A DNA stretch of 64,000 nt from the NCBI GenBank assembly GCA_032718475.1, contig JAUCBJ010008916.1, positions 1-64,000 of the forward strand, given 5' to 3'. A program made the position numbers and the translations under genes. The notes beneath the pieces are model-generated. The model did no database searches. It was not told the origin of the DNA and saw only the letters and a list, made by a program, of their open reading frames with translations. Positions 34,628-47,242 of this stretch are shown piece after piece. Position 1 is the stretch's first letter; each line of letters begins with the position of its first letter. Source of the DNA: Nemertoderma westbladi. Its lineage: Eukaryota > Xenacoelomorpha > Nemertodermatida > Nemertodermatidae.

Positions 34628-35830
34628 TGTAAAAGCTTTTACTGAATTGTCCGGTTATTTTTCCTTATTTTTCCCGTAAAGTACTCTGTAGTTGGTTTAC
34701 CAGGCATAAAAAGGCCGTGTCCTTGCTGTACTGGTGTTTTAGCGGACATAAGAGCTATTTCTTCTGTATTTGTACTTTAGAGGACATAATCCGTAATTCC
34801 ATGACGTAAAAGCTCGATACTCTTGAACAGTGTCGCTACCATGACGACAGCTAGCAGCTGATATTGCCACGTCGACGTTTCTTTGTTTCTCTGTTCTCTT
34901 GTTGTTCAGGTTGACCAATCAGAGCGTTTGTTGTCTTTGTGTTGGAGGTATATACAGAAACTCAGTAGTTCAGTGTTATGTTTTGGCCCAGAGCCTAAGA
35001 ACCGGCTTTGGCACCTCCGTGTTTCAGTTTTTAGTCTTACACTAGTAGGTTTAATTATAAAGGGCATATATCCTTTAACTCATGGAATCACTGCTGACTG
35101 ATCATACATGCTGACTGCTGAAACATTGCAAACTCATAACAATCAGTGTTTTCATTGTTGTTTTATACTGCTATTCACCGTCAGTTCTTCATAATATGGT
35201 TGATGAATAATTATATTTGGAATAACGATAAATAACCCCGAAACCCAATATTCTTGATATACCGAAGGTAAGAGAGAAGGGTTACAGATAAACGATTGTG
35301 ACTTATGTTAAAGTGGTTTGAAGTGAATCTAATGTTATTTGATAGACCCTACATGAGTCAGTCTGTGTTCCTTTTATATGTGACTAAAATCAGTGAAGAT
35401 CGGCAGATTAGTGTGCAGTATTGTGCAGCATTGTGTATGAGTGAGTCTGTTAAAGAAGCATTCCTAAAGAATGCGCCATATATGTGAATTATAATTAAGC
35501 CATATCGTTGTGAGTAGTTTAAGTCATAACTCTGTTTATGTAGATAAAGCGCCACGTCCTAAAGGAACTGTTAATATTCCCGAAGGTAAATAATATTGTC
35601 AGAGATTATATAATACTGTCAGTCGAATAATACATTAGGCTTACATAGCAATAAAATTAAACCGTCGAACCCAATCTCCCGGGAATATCCAGCGGGTGAA
35701 TGATCGCGCACAGATTGGTTTCGACTAGTGTAGTGAATCAAATACTTGTCATAGACTAAAAACCGATTTAATATCTAGAAGACATCTTAATTTGGTGGGT
35801 TAAACTGCCAAAGGTCTGAAAGCACGAACA
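34628..35830 (+). repeat. BEL-2 5' LTR
   Basis: 1203 bp, from TGTAAAAGCTTTTACTG to AAAGCACGAACA. Internal open frames at 34883-35101 and 35305-35487 recur identically in the 3' LTR and show no domain. Confidence 0.95.
34915..34974 (+). promoter_or_regulatory. BEL-2 LTR promoter (CCAAT, TATA, initiator)
   Basis: A CCAAT box lies at 34915-34919, TATATA at 34949-34954, and an initiator-like TCAGT at 34970-34974. The spacing suits a pol II promoter. The 3' LTR repeats it (CCAAT 45644-45648, TATATA 45678-45683). Transcription start is inferred. Confidence 0.6.
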
Positions 35831-38800
35831 TTAAAGGATATTGCTTCTTTGTTGCAGTAAGCAATAAAGTTGAAAGTACCGGTCAACCGGTAAACCTGAA
35901 CCGGTACACTCTGTAGGTCAGTAGGCCTAACTGTTCTAACCGGTACTTCAGTATAAGTACACTAGTATTATTCGATTTGATTATTGCATACCGGTAGGCT
36001 GTTTAAGGGATTAGGGATTGATCACCCCTTATACCTTTATATGGTTTACTTATTTCTGTCAAGTTTTATTTATTTGTAGGCCAGTATTGAACAGAAGGCG
36101 TGTAAGCCTGATCAGATTGTACAGACGATTTGTAGGCTGAGCTGTTGTCTGATTGCTGTTAAGTCCGAACGAATTGCAGTGTGTGTAGATCACCTGTCCG
36201 ATTAAGTACGATTAGGCAGTAGGGGCAGCGAACGCTGTAAGGTAATCCCCCAACTAAAGAATAAGTCGCACTACTGGGTTAGAGCGCATACTCCCTAATC
36301 ATTTCGGAGTCTGCATGTCCTGTGGTTTATTTAGGCTTGAGAGTGGTCTGCCATCGTTTAGTCTGTACTTTGTTTGTGTAAGTCTGTACGGGTAGCGTAT
36401 AATTTTATTTAGATAATTTGTAGGCTGGATAGTTGTCTGGCTGTTATTAGGTCTGAACGGATTGCCGCGTGTGTAGATCATCTGTCCGATTAAGTACGAT
36501 TAGGCAGTAGGGGCAGCGAACGCTGTAAGGTAATCCCCCAACTAAAGAATAAGTTGCACTACTGGGTTAGAGCGCATACTCCCTAATCATTTCGGAGTCT
36601 GCATATACCGTAGTTTGTTTAGGCTTGATAGTAGTCTGTCAGTGTTCGGTCTGTATTTTGTTTGAGTAGTTTGTACGCGTAGCGTAATATTTATTATTCA
36701 GAGTTTATGCGATTATCCGCAACATTCATTCCCCAAGTTTGTTCCTACAGTAATTGTGTTTGTTATACATACCGCTATAGTTAAATTAACCCCGGTACTA
36801 CACGGGCTGCTCGGCGTAGGTAAAGACTGGTGATTTTGTGCATCGGTCACTCCAGCAGATGCCGTGGTTCTTTTAGCTGTTCAAGTATATTTAACTACTG
36901 ATTATTTGTTGTACAAGTACTCGTACTTAATTTAGGGTTTAGTGTACAGTGCTTTCCGAAAGTAATTAGTGTAGGCATTATATTTGTGTTGTAAAGTGGT
37001 TGATAGGCACATTCGATTAGCTCTATTAACTTCTAGGTAGGAACACTCCGTGATACATAACGTAGAACCTATAGCGATACGGCTATCAGTAAGGGAAAAT
37101 ACCCCGAATCGGGGTATAGAAGCAAACCCCCATTCGGGGTTTTGTGATACCCCGATTCGGGGTTCTCCCATAGACATTTTTTCTCCTTCATTTCCGCATA
37201 TGAAGATTTTAATTCCGCAATTTCGTTTTAACATATTCGAATACACATTGGTGTGTAGTACAAATAAGAAAACTTTGGAGTAATAATGAAATCTTCCGGC
37301 TTCGATATTGTACCGGAAAATCTAATGTAAATTGTACCCCGAATCAGGGTATCCAGGACTCCCTGTACCCCGAATGGGGGCTTGTGATATATTCATACAG
37401 CCTGCAGAAGCACCGATTCGGGGTCAGTATTTTCTAGTACACCGATTCAGGAATTCAATTTTCTCGAAAATACACCGAATCGGCTCTTTTTTTCCACTCT
37501 GACACCGATTCGGTGTATATTTTCTAGTCTTTTTTTATATTTTTTAATGGATTTTCGTGATCTAATTCATGCAAAACCCGACTTGGCGAATTAATATCCC
37601 GCCTCAATGTTAAATTATCAATTTAGGGAAAGGAGCTGGTTACAGTGGCACGTTATTTTAACCAAAACAATAAACTAAGCACAATAGAATAGGTTACAAC
37701 AGTCTTATTTTTGAGAGTAGTCCGCGGTTATTTGCGTCGAATTTACCTTGGAGAGGGATTAATTTTTATTGCGTCCAGATCCCCCCCCCTATCATATCCA
37801 TATTTATAAATCAGTTGATAGACAAATAACACTGCAATAATAATAATGTAAATGTACAATATAGTAATATACGGTCTGACAGTACCTCCCGTACTTCAGT
37901 AGTAGGCCCTATCTATCAATATAGTTACTACATTTATATTATGACTGTATGAAACAGTATTGTACTGCACAAAATGTAATTTTCGCACTATGAATTCCAG
38001 TCTGGCGTGAGTGAAACATCATTTTTCTGGAGGGGCGTAAATAAATCCTATACCCCGATTCGGGGTATACCTAATTTTTCCGCTGCCTGAGGATTTTCTA
38101 GTAGAGCACCGATTCGGGGTATAGCTTTCTACTGAAAATCTCGAATCGGTGTCACTATTTTCCACTATGACACCGATTCGGTGTATAGAGCTGTACCCCG
38201 ATTCGGGGTATTTTCCCTTACTGGCTATAGGTCGTCAGGCGGTGGTATTTTCCTATCTGGACAACGCAGTGTATTTACTACTACTTATTATTTCAAATAC
38301 CGTAGTACCCTGTCCGTTGTAATAACCGGTTTTCTAACCCTTTGTTAGGCTGGTTTGTAGACTTCTTGTAAAAATACCCTAAAAATTCGTATTTGTGTTT
38401 TTGTAAATTTTTGTGTTTATTTAGAGATTGTAATCTCAACCCGAATTGTACGTAATTCGTAGTATTAAGTAACTTAGGTAAATTAGAATTATTTGTTTTA
38501 GTGTCCTATACGTAACACTTCACTGAAAGCGCACCGCTTTGTGTAGTGATTACTCCCCAGAAATAATAACATTTATTTCAAACATAGACAAAACCCATTA
38601 AAACGGGTATATATATTATAAATCAAATCCAACGATTTATAAATAGTAGGCATACCATAAAACCATTAGGTCTCAATATCAGTTGGATTACTGCTTAAAT
38701 AACGGTAATAAAGTAAGTTAAAGTAACCAAGTAACCCTGAAGTTCAGAAATTCAATTATTCTAAAATAATTGATATACCGGTATTTACGATAGGCCTATT

Positions 38801-39146
38801 ATCTTATTTCTATAAATCTAGGCTGAAATTATACCGGTACTTGTAATTAATTCTAGTCCAGAATTATATATACTACAAACTGTAAGCTGTATACCGGTAT
38901 TCCCGATAGGCCTATTATATATTTATATATATTTGTGCTAAAATTATACCGGTATTCGGAGATAAACCTAGTCTGTAATAATAGTTATATATACTATAAG
39001 CATTCCGGTATTCTAATATATTATATATATCACGCTACACTGAGTAGCAGTATCGGTAATTAATTACTAGGCTAGCAGTTAATACTGAATTACTAGACTT
39101 GCTTAGACTGTAATATAGCAGTAGGCATTCAACTGTACAAACAAAA
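35831..39146 (+). other. BEL-2 leader, interrupted by a TIR element
   Basis: Homologous to the BEL-1 leader, including the ~287-bp duplication (GTGTGTAGATCA at about 36180 and 36467) and ACCGGT-bearing repeats at 38770-39010. The segment 37087-38223 is an insertion absent from BEL-1. No protein is recognised. Confidence 0.75.
37087..38223. mobile_element. TIR element with 30-bp perfect inverted ends and palindrome arrays
   Basis: A 1137-bp insertion in the BEL-2 leader. Its two 30-bp ends (37087-37116 and 38194-38223) are perfect inverted repeats beginning CAGTAAGGGAAAATACCCCG. The direct repeat GCTAT flanks it (37082-37086 and 38224-38228), and BEL-1 keeps an empty site with one GCTAT at about 20929. 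About 14 copies of palindromes based on CCGATTCGG or CCGAATCGG, often extended to CCCCGATTCGGGG, crowd the two ends (nine on the left to about 37515, five on the right from about 38050). No transposase is present. A 60-bp internal segment at about 37621-37680 matches the 68-bp repeat at 62540-62905. The superfamily is not assigned. Confidence 0.88.
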
Positions 39147-40258
39147 ATGTCTGACACAAAACGGGCACTGTCAGATAGTCTTTTGAAAGGTATTAGAATC
39201 AGCCTTAGACTTGGACAGTATCTTGAAAAGATAGAAGCGGAAAGAAAAGCAGCAGCGGCAGCTGCAGAAGCGGAAAGAGAGGTGCAGCAGCGGGTCCGGG
39301 AGTTGGAAGAGACTGTTCAACAGCTAAAGGGAACCGTAAGAGAAGTAAGTTAGAATTACAGGAAGTGCAGCAAAGTATCGCTTTAGAATGCGATAAATTA
39401 GTAAATACACAAAAGGGTATACCACCACCCCCTGTAACAATGTGTCAACCCGTTAGGTCTGAAGTATCCCATGCGCAAGGTGTGGAGCCTACACGCATCT
39501 ATACTGCTAGCGAAATAGAAACTCCTATAGTGAACCCTATTAAGGGTAATTATAGACCTGTTGATAATGATATTCCATATAGAACTGATCATAATCCGAG
39601 AAATTTATATGCCGATAACTTGATATTAAATAGCACGATGGCCCAAGAAAGTTTTACGCGTCAAATGGCTAGAACCGAAGCCCGGCAAGCGGTAAAGGTG
39701 GGAGAGATCGTTAAGTTCAATGGAGATGAGATGAAATGGTTACCTTTTAATGAATATTACAAAGATAACATACAGAACTCCGTACTATATAATGGAGAAA
39801 AACTTAGATACCTCATCGAGTGCTTGGAAGGATCTCCCAAGTTAATGGCGTTAAGGTTTATTGGACATCCAGACGGATTAAGACAAGTTTGGGATACATT
39901 AAACATCAGGTATGGTAATAGGAATAACATAGCTGGGTATTTGTATGCAAAATTAATGGCGCCCCGAAAGTTTCTTAGCAGCGGGATTATAGAGTTTTCC
40001 GATGAGATTCAGGAGATCTGTAGACAATTAGATTGGCTAGGTAAGTCTCATGAATACCAGAATTCTATGGTTGTAAGAGCCTTAGCATCTGCTTTGCCCA
40101 AGGGTGGAGTAGGTACACGCTGGGATAAGAAGGTGTTATATATGATGGAACAACAACGACGAGACCCTACCATGACTGATCTCATGTCATTCTTAGATAG
40201 AGAAGTGAAATTACAGCTCCTAAGGCAGTCCAGAAGAAGACATTGGAAAACAAGGTAA
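39147..40258 (+). pseudogene. BEL-2 gag, internally deleted and frameshifted
   Basis: Starts MSDTKRALSDSLL, like BEL-1, but most of the N-terminal half (about 1.9 kb in BEL-1) is missing. A one-base loss near 39340 ends the first frame at 39353, and Gag continues in another frame at 39365-40258 with an intact DUF1759-like region (FNGDEMKWLPFNEYY). A second one-base loss near 40235 shifts to the frame of the next entry. Confidence 0.85.
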
Positions 40259-42288
40259 GTGAGAAACCCGTTTCTAGGAGAAGGGTAACACCAGTATGTT
40301 ATACCGACGACGGTGAAAGCCAAACCTCTCAAGGAGAGGACAGCGGGAAAGACACTGACAGGCCTTATTATGTCAATAAAATGCCTAAAGAACAGGTAAG
40401 TAAATCCAAGTCTCGACCCAATGACAGAAAGGAACCGGTACAAAAAACCCCTCCTACGTCTCCTAAAGGAATTCAGGTGAGAAAGCCCGAGGAAAGAACA
40501 AGTGTGCACCACATAGCACAGGTTAAAGTAAGTAACATCAAGCCGAAATGTGTGCTGTGCGACGGGCCCCACCGTTTAAATGCGTGTGATAAATTCCTGA
40601 GGAAATCACTCGAGGATAGACGTGAAGTCATGTGGGATAAGCGGTTGTGTTATAATTGCCTCAGACGAGGACACCAACGGCGAACCTGTAACTCCGACGC
40701 AAGGTGTGCAAAGTGCGGCGCAAATCATCATATCTTGTTGCACACGGAATTCGAACGAAACAGCCCGAGTCAGGTAAGTGAGTCCGAACTACATGTCCAA
40801 TTCAGTGATGTGAACGACACTGATCAATCTGAGATGGAAGGATTCTATACGGACGAGTTCTCCGACCAAAACGAATCCTGTTACCTAATAAACACCACCG
40901 CAGTGTATCGAGCACTCGTGTATGAGAAAGACACAGACAGCGACCTTACCTTAACTACTTCCGATCAACAACCATCTTGGAAAGCGCCAACTTCCAATAT
41001 AGGAATCCGAGAATTTCCTGTAGTCCAGTTACGGGTCCACGGACCTCAGAAGAGCTATATAGTGAACGCCCTCCTGGACTCCGGTAGCACAGGAACATTC
41101 ATCGATAGGGAACTAGCCGAAGTCATCTTTGCTGGACAACCCAAGTTCCGAACCAAGCTAAACCTGTCAGGGATCATGCAGGTTTGGAATTCTACTGTAG
41201 CTGCCGACTATTATATATGTGAGTTGTCCACCCCCCAGGACGAACTAGGAGAACATAGCATCAGGTCAGTGAAAATGGTGGCTATAAAGAACTTCGCTAC
41301 TACTCAAGCAGACCTTTATAATTGGGACGAGGATGAGAGCATCCAACATCTTAACATACCTCGATTCCAGACTGATTATCCTGGAGTGCAAATACTCATC
41401 GGCCAAAACGCGCATGAGGCGCTGGAGACATTAGAGAAACGACCTGCTCAACCGCAACCACTTCAGCCCTATGCGGTAAGAACTAGAGTAGGTTGGTACC
41501 TTACTGGACCTTCCCGTAGAACGCTCAGAGAAAGACTGCTTCAAGATCGCGTCTGCCAGCGGAGTAAATGGGAAGATGATACTAGTGAGGGAGACGACCC
41601 AACTGAGGGAACACCACACTCCTCAGATAATGACAATCTTAGCTCCAATGTAGATCAATGGAGATATTGCCCCAAGAAGTTTAATCCAACAGACATCGCT
41701 TCCAGAGGAGCAACTCCTCAAGAACTGACAGATACTATAGACCGGTTAGGTGAACCCGACTTCCTGAGTAAGGAGAATGAATGGCCTCCCCATCTTACTC
41801 CGACTGAGATTAGACCAGCCAAGGGAGCGGAGAAAGTCGAACCTGAAACCCGGACGGGTGGATCGGAGTTATTTGAACCCGGGATAGATCTGTCGGTATT
41901 ACATGTTGCCAGGGACGACGCCGTGGATCTGAACCTCCCCACCGCGAGTGGATCCTTCATGAAGATCAGAGAGAGCGATTGGAGCTCTGGAACATCAGAC
42001 GTCTCGCAGGGACTCTCACCTCTCCTGCAGAGAGCGACGGACCACTATAGCTCCTGGAATCGGCTTTGTGACGCCGTCATATACTTTGAGCGATGTTTCT
42101 ATCGTCACTATTCCAGGACAAAGAGGAAACCTGGAATTGTATTCAGGATGCAGCGACTCAATCACCCAGTCGGTCGTTTGTGTTTATCGGAAGGGAATGG
42201 AGGACTCTCCGGAAACTGTGGAAGGCAAGATTCTCTTCCCACGACCACCTCCCTAATCCTTCAAACATCTAGGGACTCCATAACGTAA
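40243..42288 (+). CDS. BEL-2 fused ORF: zinc knuckle, protease and Pol remnants, 681 codons
   Basis: One open frame starts in the nucleocapsid (the first codon counted is TTG; it has no gag start of its own). It carries CYNCLRRGHQRRTC plus neighbouring Cys/His clusters, the retropepsin motif LLDSGSTGTFID, then jumps at about 41640 to the RNase H-integrase spacer and at about 42125 to the DUF5641-like tail. In BEL-1 terms the first jump drops about 26245-28015 (RT and most of RNase H) and the second about 28490-29880 (integrase). Both junctions keep the frame, and no stop interrupts the 2 kb. It cannot reverse-transcribe or integrate, but could still make a Gag-protease-like product if the upstream frameshifts are bypassed. 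Confidence 0.8.
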   Translation: MENKVSEKPVSRRRVTPVCYTDDGESQTSQGEDSGKDTDRPYYVNKMPKEQVSKSKSRPNDRKEPVQKTPPTSPKGIQVRKPEERTSVHHIAQVKVSNIKPKCVLCDGPHRLNACDKFLRKSLEDRREVMWDKRLCYNCLRRGHQRRTCNSDARCAKCGANHHILLHTEFERNSPSQVSESELHVQFSDVNDTDQSEMEGFYTDEFSDQNESCYLINTTAVYRALVYEKDTDSDLTLTTSDQQPSWKAPTSNIGIREFPVVQLRVHGPQKSYIVNALLDSGSTGTFIDRELAEVIFAGQPKFRTKLNLSGIMQVWNSTVAADYYICELSTPQDELGEHSIRSVKMVAIKNFATTQADLYNWDEDESIQHLNIPRFQTDYPGVQILIGQNAHEALETLEKRPAQPQPLQPYAVRTRVGWYLTGPSRRTLRERLLQDRVCQRSKWEDDTSEGDDPTEGTPHSSDNDNLSSNVDQWRYCPKKFNPTDIASRGATPQELTDTIDRLGEPDFLSKENEWPPHLTPTEIRPAKGAEKVEPETRTGGSELFEPGIDLSVLHVARDDAVDLNLPTASGSFMKIRESDWSSGTSDVSQGLSPLLQRATDHYSSWNRLCDAVIYFERCFYRHYSRTKRKPGIVFRMQRLNHPVGRLCLSEGNGGLSGNCGRQDSLPTTTSLILQTSRDSIT

Positions 42289-43943
42289 CAACATATGGAG
42301 TGGGTGTGTGACTCTATTATTTTATATTATTTTATTATTTTTATATTTATGTATGTATTACTATGTAATTCTATTATAATCGTTTTCTTTAATTTTATTC
42401 AGTAGAATGTTATTTTAGCGATTATTTAGTAGATTAGTGCAATATATATTCGCGTTTATTACTTAATTACGTATATATTATATTTAATGCGACGGCAAGA
42501 AATAATTATTTTCCTTCTTCCTTACTGTCCGTATTACATTACAAATACGTAACTACAGTAAGATGAAATGTCCGTACTTATTAAAGTACAATAAAGCCAC
42601 TACTATATTCAAGTATTATTGGTAGGCAGAGTATTAGGAATGCAAAGTTCAGATCCTCGTGTCTCGGCTAAACCAAGCTCTGGGTAGACCTTGGAAACGA
42701 CTTGCCTCTTCACACTGACATTGCTTCGTGCGATATTGCTCTCATACCGTATATTAAATAATACATATAGTAGCGTGATGTCCCTTTAACAGTAGCGTAT
42801 AACGCAAAATAAATCTGTTAAACCCTTTGACCATCTGTAATTCTAGTCGATTAAGATATCGCGGCACCCACCGATATACTTGAAAGACAAATTCTAGAAT
42901 CAGTGGTTAACGTCCCCAGACAAGTTCTGGAATAAATCGGTGCCCATCTCAAATATTAATTATTTAATATTTGCAAATCTAATAAATCAAAATCTGTAAA
43001 ATTCAGATCCTTCAGCAATTCTAGTCAATTAAGATATCGTAGCATTTACCGATATTCTTAAAAAGACAATTGTCATAGAATTAAGGATCTTGTGTCCCCA
43101 GACATATTCTAGAATCAAAATATGTCAATTTAATTATCAAATAATAAAATTTCAGGGAATAAATTTAAATTCATGCCTTTTAATGAATTTAATAAATTGC
43201 CATTTTTACGCAATTTATAACATTCCCAAAATTCCATTAATTAATAGATCAAGGGAGCGGAGATTTATCTTATTATGTGTATGAGTGTGCGAAAGTCTCC
43301 CAAACATAGTCAATAGCCGATAAAATTCATAAAGTCATGTATAAAACAGAACATTGACTATTAAAGAATACTATTAAATAACATCCCAGATCTGTATGCA
43401 TTGGAATTGCTCTAATTCTACCGCTAGCTTTGCATAATGTCACCATAGCAACAACCACGCTAGAATTAGAATTGAGTTAAAAGAACAATAGAAAGCTTGT
43501 CCCATTGAATAGCATAGGGAATAAATAGTGCACTGATAGTATCCAAGGATACATAATAATACAGTGACATTCTGGAAGGCATTGACTAACGGACAAGTGA
43601 CCCGAGTGTGTGTAATTTGTGACAAGTTGTGTGTGTGGTACTTGTGAGTTTATAGGCGAATGTTACTACTAAGGTGTGTTTACAGTAGCTAGTCGCAATC
43701 GTAAAAGTAACCTAACTCTCCAAGGAAAACCTGAAGTACATCTAAGCCTTTGGGACGGACAGTCGAGTGACTTGTGCCGGTTGTCGTTGTCGTTGTGCGG
43801 CTACGTCGTTGGCGAAAGTACAGCGGCGACGACACATCGGCGCTGAGGATCTCGTACTGTCCGGGGGTTAATTGGAGTAGGCAGCGACGCTCGCTAGCCT
43901 GAATATAAACTCATTATAATATGGATAAACTCATATAGCAGAT
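42289..43943 (+). other. BEL-2 post-pol non-coding segment
   Basis: Parallels 30044-31682, including the duplicated TTCTAGTCGATTAAGATATCG-type module (about 42840 and 43018) and the CTAATTCTA/TAGAATTAG stem at 43412-43469. No gene. Confidence 0.6.
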
Positions 43944-45354
43944 ATGGTTGAGTTGATAGAAGATGATCTTGGTATCGGGGAGCGATATACTCTACTTTTG
44001 CAAGCGTTTGTTGATAGCTTAATACGCGGTGACGTTAGTCTAACTGCTGCGGAGGACGATGGTCGTTATATCGAACCGACAATGTCCCAAGTGCAGCTCT
44101 CGCGAGAGTTGGACTATAGAAAATTCGCTGCTCGATATACGCAGCGTAATGGTATGTATATGGACTTCTTAACCATTGACCATTCTATCGATTTACACAA
44201 TACGGACTATGTCGACTATATATCCTGCCCAGCGGAGTCGGAACCATAAACTGAAATTCGAATGCGAAAATTCTATTCGAAATCGGCTCGAAAGAAAAGA
44301 CATTAAAGAAACAAATAAACGCGGTAACTCCAACATATATTTGGAATTCTTGATAGAATCATTGTAACTACAAATAAATATCATCCGCGTTTCCCCTACC
44401 AGACGTGCGTCTTGGGTATTATTACGGTAAATGCCCTAGACCCAGCCAATAAACGGAAAGACATAAACATCCACGGAAACGTTGTGTTAAATACAGTTGT
44501 GTTCGTTATATTTACTGGAGTTTCGAGCGAAACTTGTTTGACGTATCACCTATGCTCACTCGGCTCTAACGATCCTAGAGTAAACCTACGATCAGAGTCC
44601 CGGAATACTCGGTCAAACCTCCTCATTCCTTAGTTGGACCTCAGACCTGCGATCCTGGTGGTGTCGCGGATCCTCGCGGACGGTATTCACTGTTCAAAGA
44701 TCTAGTGCTACCCTAACAATTAATCGGTAACACTCCGACAGTGATTTCTAGCTAGCCGCCCATCTTACCTAGCCGGATTGTGACGCGGACACCTAATATC
44801 ACTATCCAACAGTATGGTCGTCCCGTTTAACTCGATACAACCCTTCATCAAAGTGAAGGAGAGCGTTGTACGAAACGAGTTAAACGCTATTCTATAAAGA
44901 TCAAAAAAGAAACCTGCGTTTGTTCAGATAAACGTAAGTTATAACAGTAAGTCCAATCGATAAACGAATTGTCTTTATCTCAGTTCGATTGTGAAATCCA
45001 GAATCTCTAAGAAGATATCGCACTTAGACAACCCCATTCTCTGCGAGAGTTTTTGGATGAACGTATCCAGCTACGAGCGGAGGAAAATCAGCTCGAGGAG
45101 AAGCATATCGAAACGGCGGATACCCCGACCACAATCCTACACCTTCTGATGCAATCATATTGCACCCTTCACCCAGGAGTTATGGCCCTCCTAGTAAAGT
45201 GGCTCCCCCCAAAGAGAAAAAGACTCTTGCTAGCCTCAAAAAACTGCGTAAACGCCGTCTGCGTAAGAAAGACTAACTGTTTAGAGTATCTTTATGTTTT
45301 AGAAACTGTGATTTTTATATTTTATAGACTGAAAATCCCATTTTCTGGGAGCGG
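43944..45354 (+). pseudogene. BEL-2 third ORF, broken
   Basis: Starts MVELIEDDLGIGERYTLLL and reads through to 44249. This frame also covers a segment that is frameshifted in BEL-1 (GMYMDFLT and beyond), so the original N-terminus was at least 90 residues. Later pieces at 44412-44633 and 45053-45354 match BEL-1 in separated frames. There is no recognised domain. The 3' piece is very similar between the two elements (MDERIQLRAEENQLEEKHIE). Confidence 0.6.
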
Positions 45355-46559
45355 TGTAAAAGCTTTTACTGAATTGTCCGGTTATTTTTCCTTATTTTTC
45401 CCGTAAAGTACTCTGTAGTTGGTTTACCAGGCATAAAAAGGCCGTGTCCTTGCTGTACTGGTGTTTTAGCGGACATAAGAGCTATTTCTTCTGTATTTGT
45501 ACTTTAGAGGACATAATCCGTAATTCCGTGACGTAAAAGCTCGATACTCTTGAAAACAGTGTCGCTACCATGACGACAGCTAGCAGCTGATATTGCCACG
45601 TCGACGTTTCTTTGTTTCTCTGTTCTCTCGTTGTTCAGGTTGACCAATCAGAGCGTTTGTTGTCTTTGTGTTGGAGGTATATACAGAAACTCAGTAGTTC
45701 AGTGTTATGTTTTGGCCCAGAGCCTAAGAACCGGCTTTGGCACCTCCGTGTTTCAGTTTTTAGTCTTACACTAGTAGGTTTAATTATAAAGGGCATATAT
45801 CCTTTAACTCATGGAATCACTGCTGACTGATCATACATGCTGACTGCTGAAACATTGCAAACTCATAACAATCAGTGTTTTCATTGTTGTTTTATACTGC
45901 TATTCACCGTCAGTTCTTCATAATATGGTTGATGAATAATTATATTTGGAATAACGATAAATAACCCCGAAACCCAATATTCTTGATATACCGAAGGTAA
46001 GAGAGAAGGGTTACAGATAAACGATTGTGACTTATGTTAAAGTGGTTTGAAGTGAATCTAATGTTATTTGATAGACCCTACATGAGTCAGTCTGTGTTCC
46101 TTTTATATGTGACTAAAATCAGTGAAGATCGGCAGATTAGTGTGCAGTATTGTGCAGCATTGTGTATGAGTGAGTCTGTTAAAGAAGCATTCCTAAAGAA
46201 TGCGCCATATATGTGAATTATAATTAAGCCATATCGTTGTGAGTAGTTTAAGTCATAACTCTGTTTATGTAGATAAAGCGCCACGTCCTAAAGGAACTGT
46301 TAATATTCCCGAAGGTAAATAATATTGTCAGAGATTATATAATACTGTCAATCGAATAATACATTAGGCTTACATAGCAATAAAATTAAACCGTCGAACC
46401 CAATCTCCCGGGAATATCCAGCGGGTGAATGATCGCGCACAGATTGGTTTCGACTAGTGTAGTGAATCAAATACTTGTCATAGACTAAAAACCGATTTAA
46501 TATCTAGAAGACATCTTAATTTGGTGGGTTAAACTGCCAAAGGTCTGAAAGCGCGAACA
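45355..46559 (+). repeat. BEL-2 3' LTR
   Basis: 1205 bp, nearly identical to 34628-35830. It is preceded by the CTGGGAGCGG purine tract and followed by the target duplication ATATG. Confidence 0.95.
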
Positions 46560-46915
46560 ATATGTGCGTTGTAGTTGTTGTGTACGGTGTATGCGTTTAT
46601 ATTATACTGTATGTGCTTTGTATATGTGTAATGTTTAGTGTTTATACCTTATTATTATACTGTATATATGCGTTGCAGTTGTTGTGTACTGTGTATTCAT
46701 TTATATTATACTGTATGTGCTTTGTATATGTGTAATGTTTAGTGTTTATACCTTATTATTATACTGTATATATGCGTTGCAGTTGTTGTGTACTGTGTAT
46801 TCATTTATATTATACTGTATGTGCTTTGTATATGTGTAGGCCTACTGTTTAGGGTTTATACTTTATTATTATTCTGTATATGTGAGTTGTAGTTGTTGTA
46901 TGTGCGCTGTATTAT
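46560..46915. repeat. 104-bp tandem array, right block, about 3.4 copies
   Basis: TGTGCTTTGTATATGTG recurs at 46612, 46716 and 46820, exactly 104 bp apart. The unit is the one at 34454-34627, so the array was split by BEL-2. Confidence 0.9.
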
Positions 46916-47242
46916 ACAATAAATTAAGCATTGATAAAGATAGCCATTGGCTTACGAAACGTCTGCTAGGCCTAATTACCTACTATTTTTTCATACCTGT
47001 GGCTGACAGTCCTTCCTTTGTTTTATCGTTTAATATTTACTCGCCACATTCCCCAACATGAATTTTAATTCATTCCAGGTCATGGTGTAGATGTGTATAG
47101 TAAATAAATTAATTGTAAATGCGGCCCCTGAGAACCGTTATTAGTATCTGACACTGACAGTTACTGTATTTCTTGCCGACTAGTTTCTTTATTAATTCGA
47201 TAATACAATACATCAATAGATCCAAAAATTAAGTTCCTGCAA
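46916..47242. other. non-coding stretch
   Basis: AT-rich sequence, no gene or element recognised. Confidence 0.5.

Larger units (their letters stand above)
34628..46559 (+). mobile_element. BEL-2: non-autonomous BEL/Pao element with 5-bp TSD
   Basis: The 5' LTR is 34628-35830 and the 3' LTR 45355-46559, both with TG...CA ends. The target duplication ATATG is at 34623-34627 and 46560-46564. The LTRs differ at about half a dozen sites in 1.2 kb by eye, so insertion is recent. Layout matches BEL-1 (leader, gag, protease, post-pol module, third ORF), but RT with most of RNase H, and integrase, are deleted. It must have moved using enzymes from another copy, or lost them very recently. Confidence 0.93.

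Noticed and set aside
34883-35487. Two small frames repeated at 45612-46216
   Set aside because: Duplicate LTR sequence with no domain.
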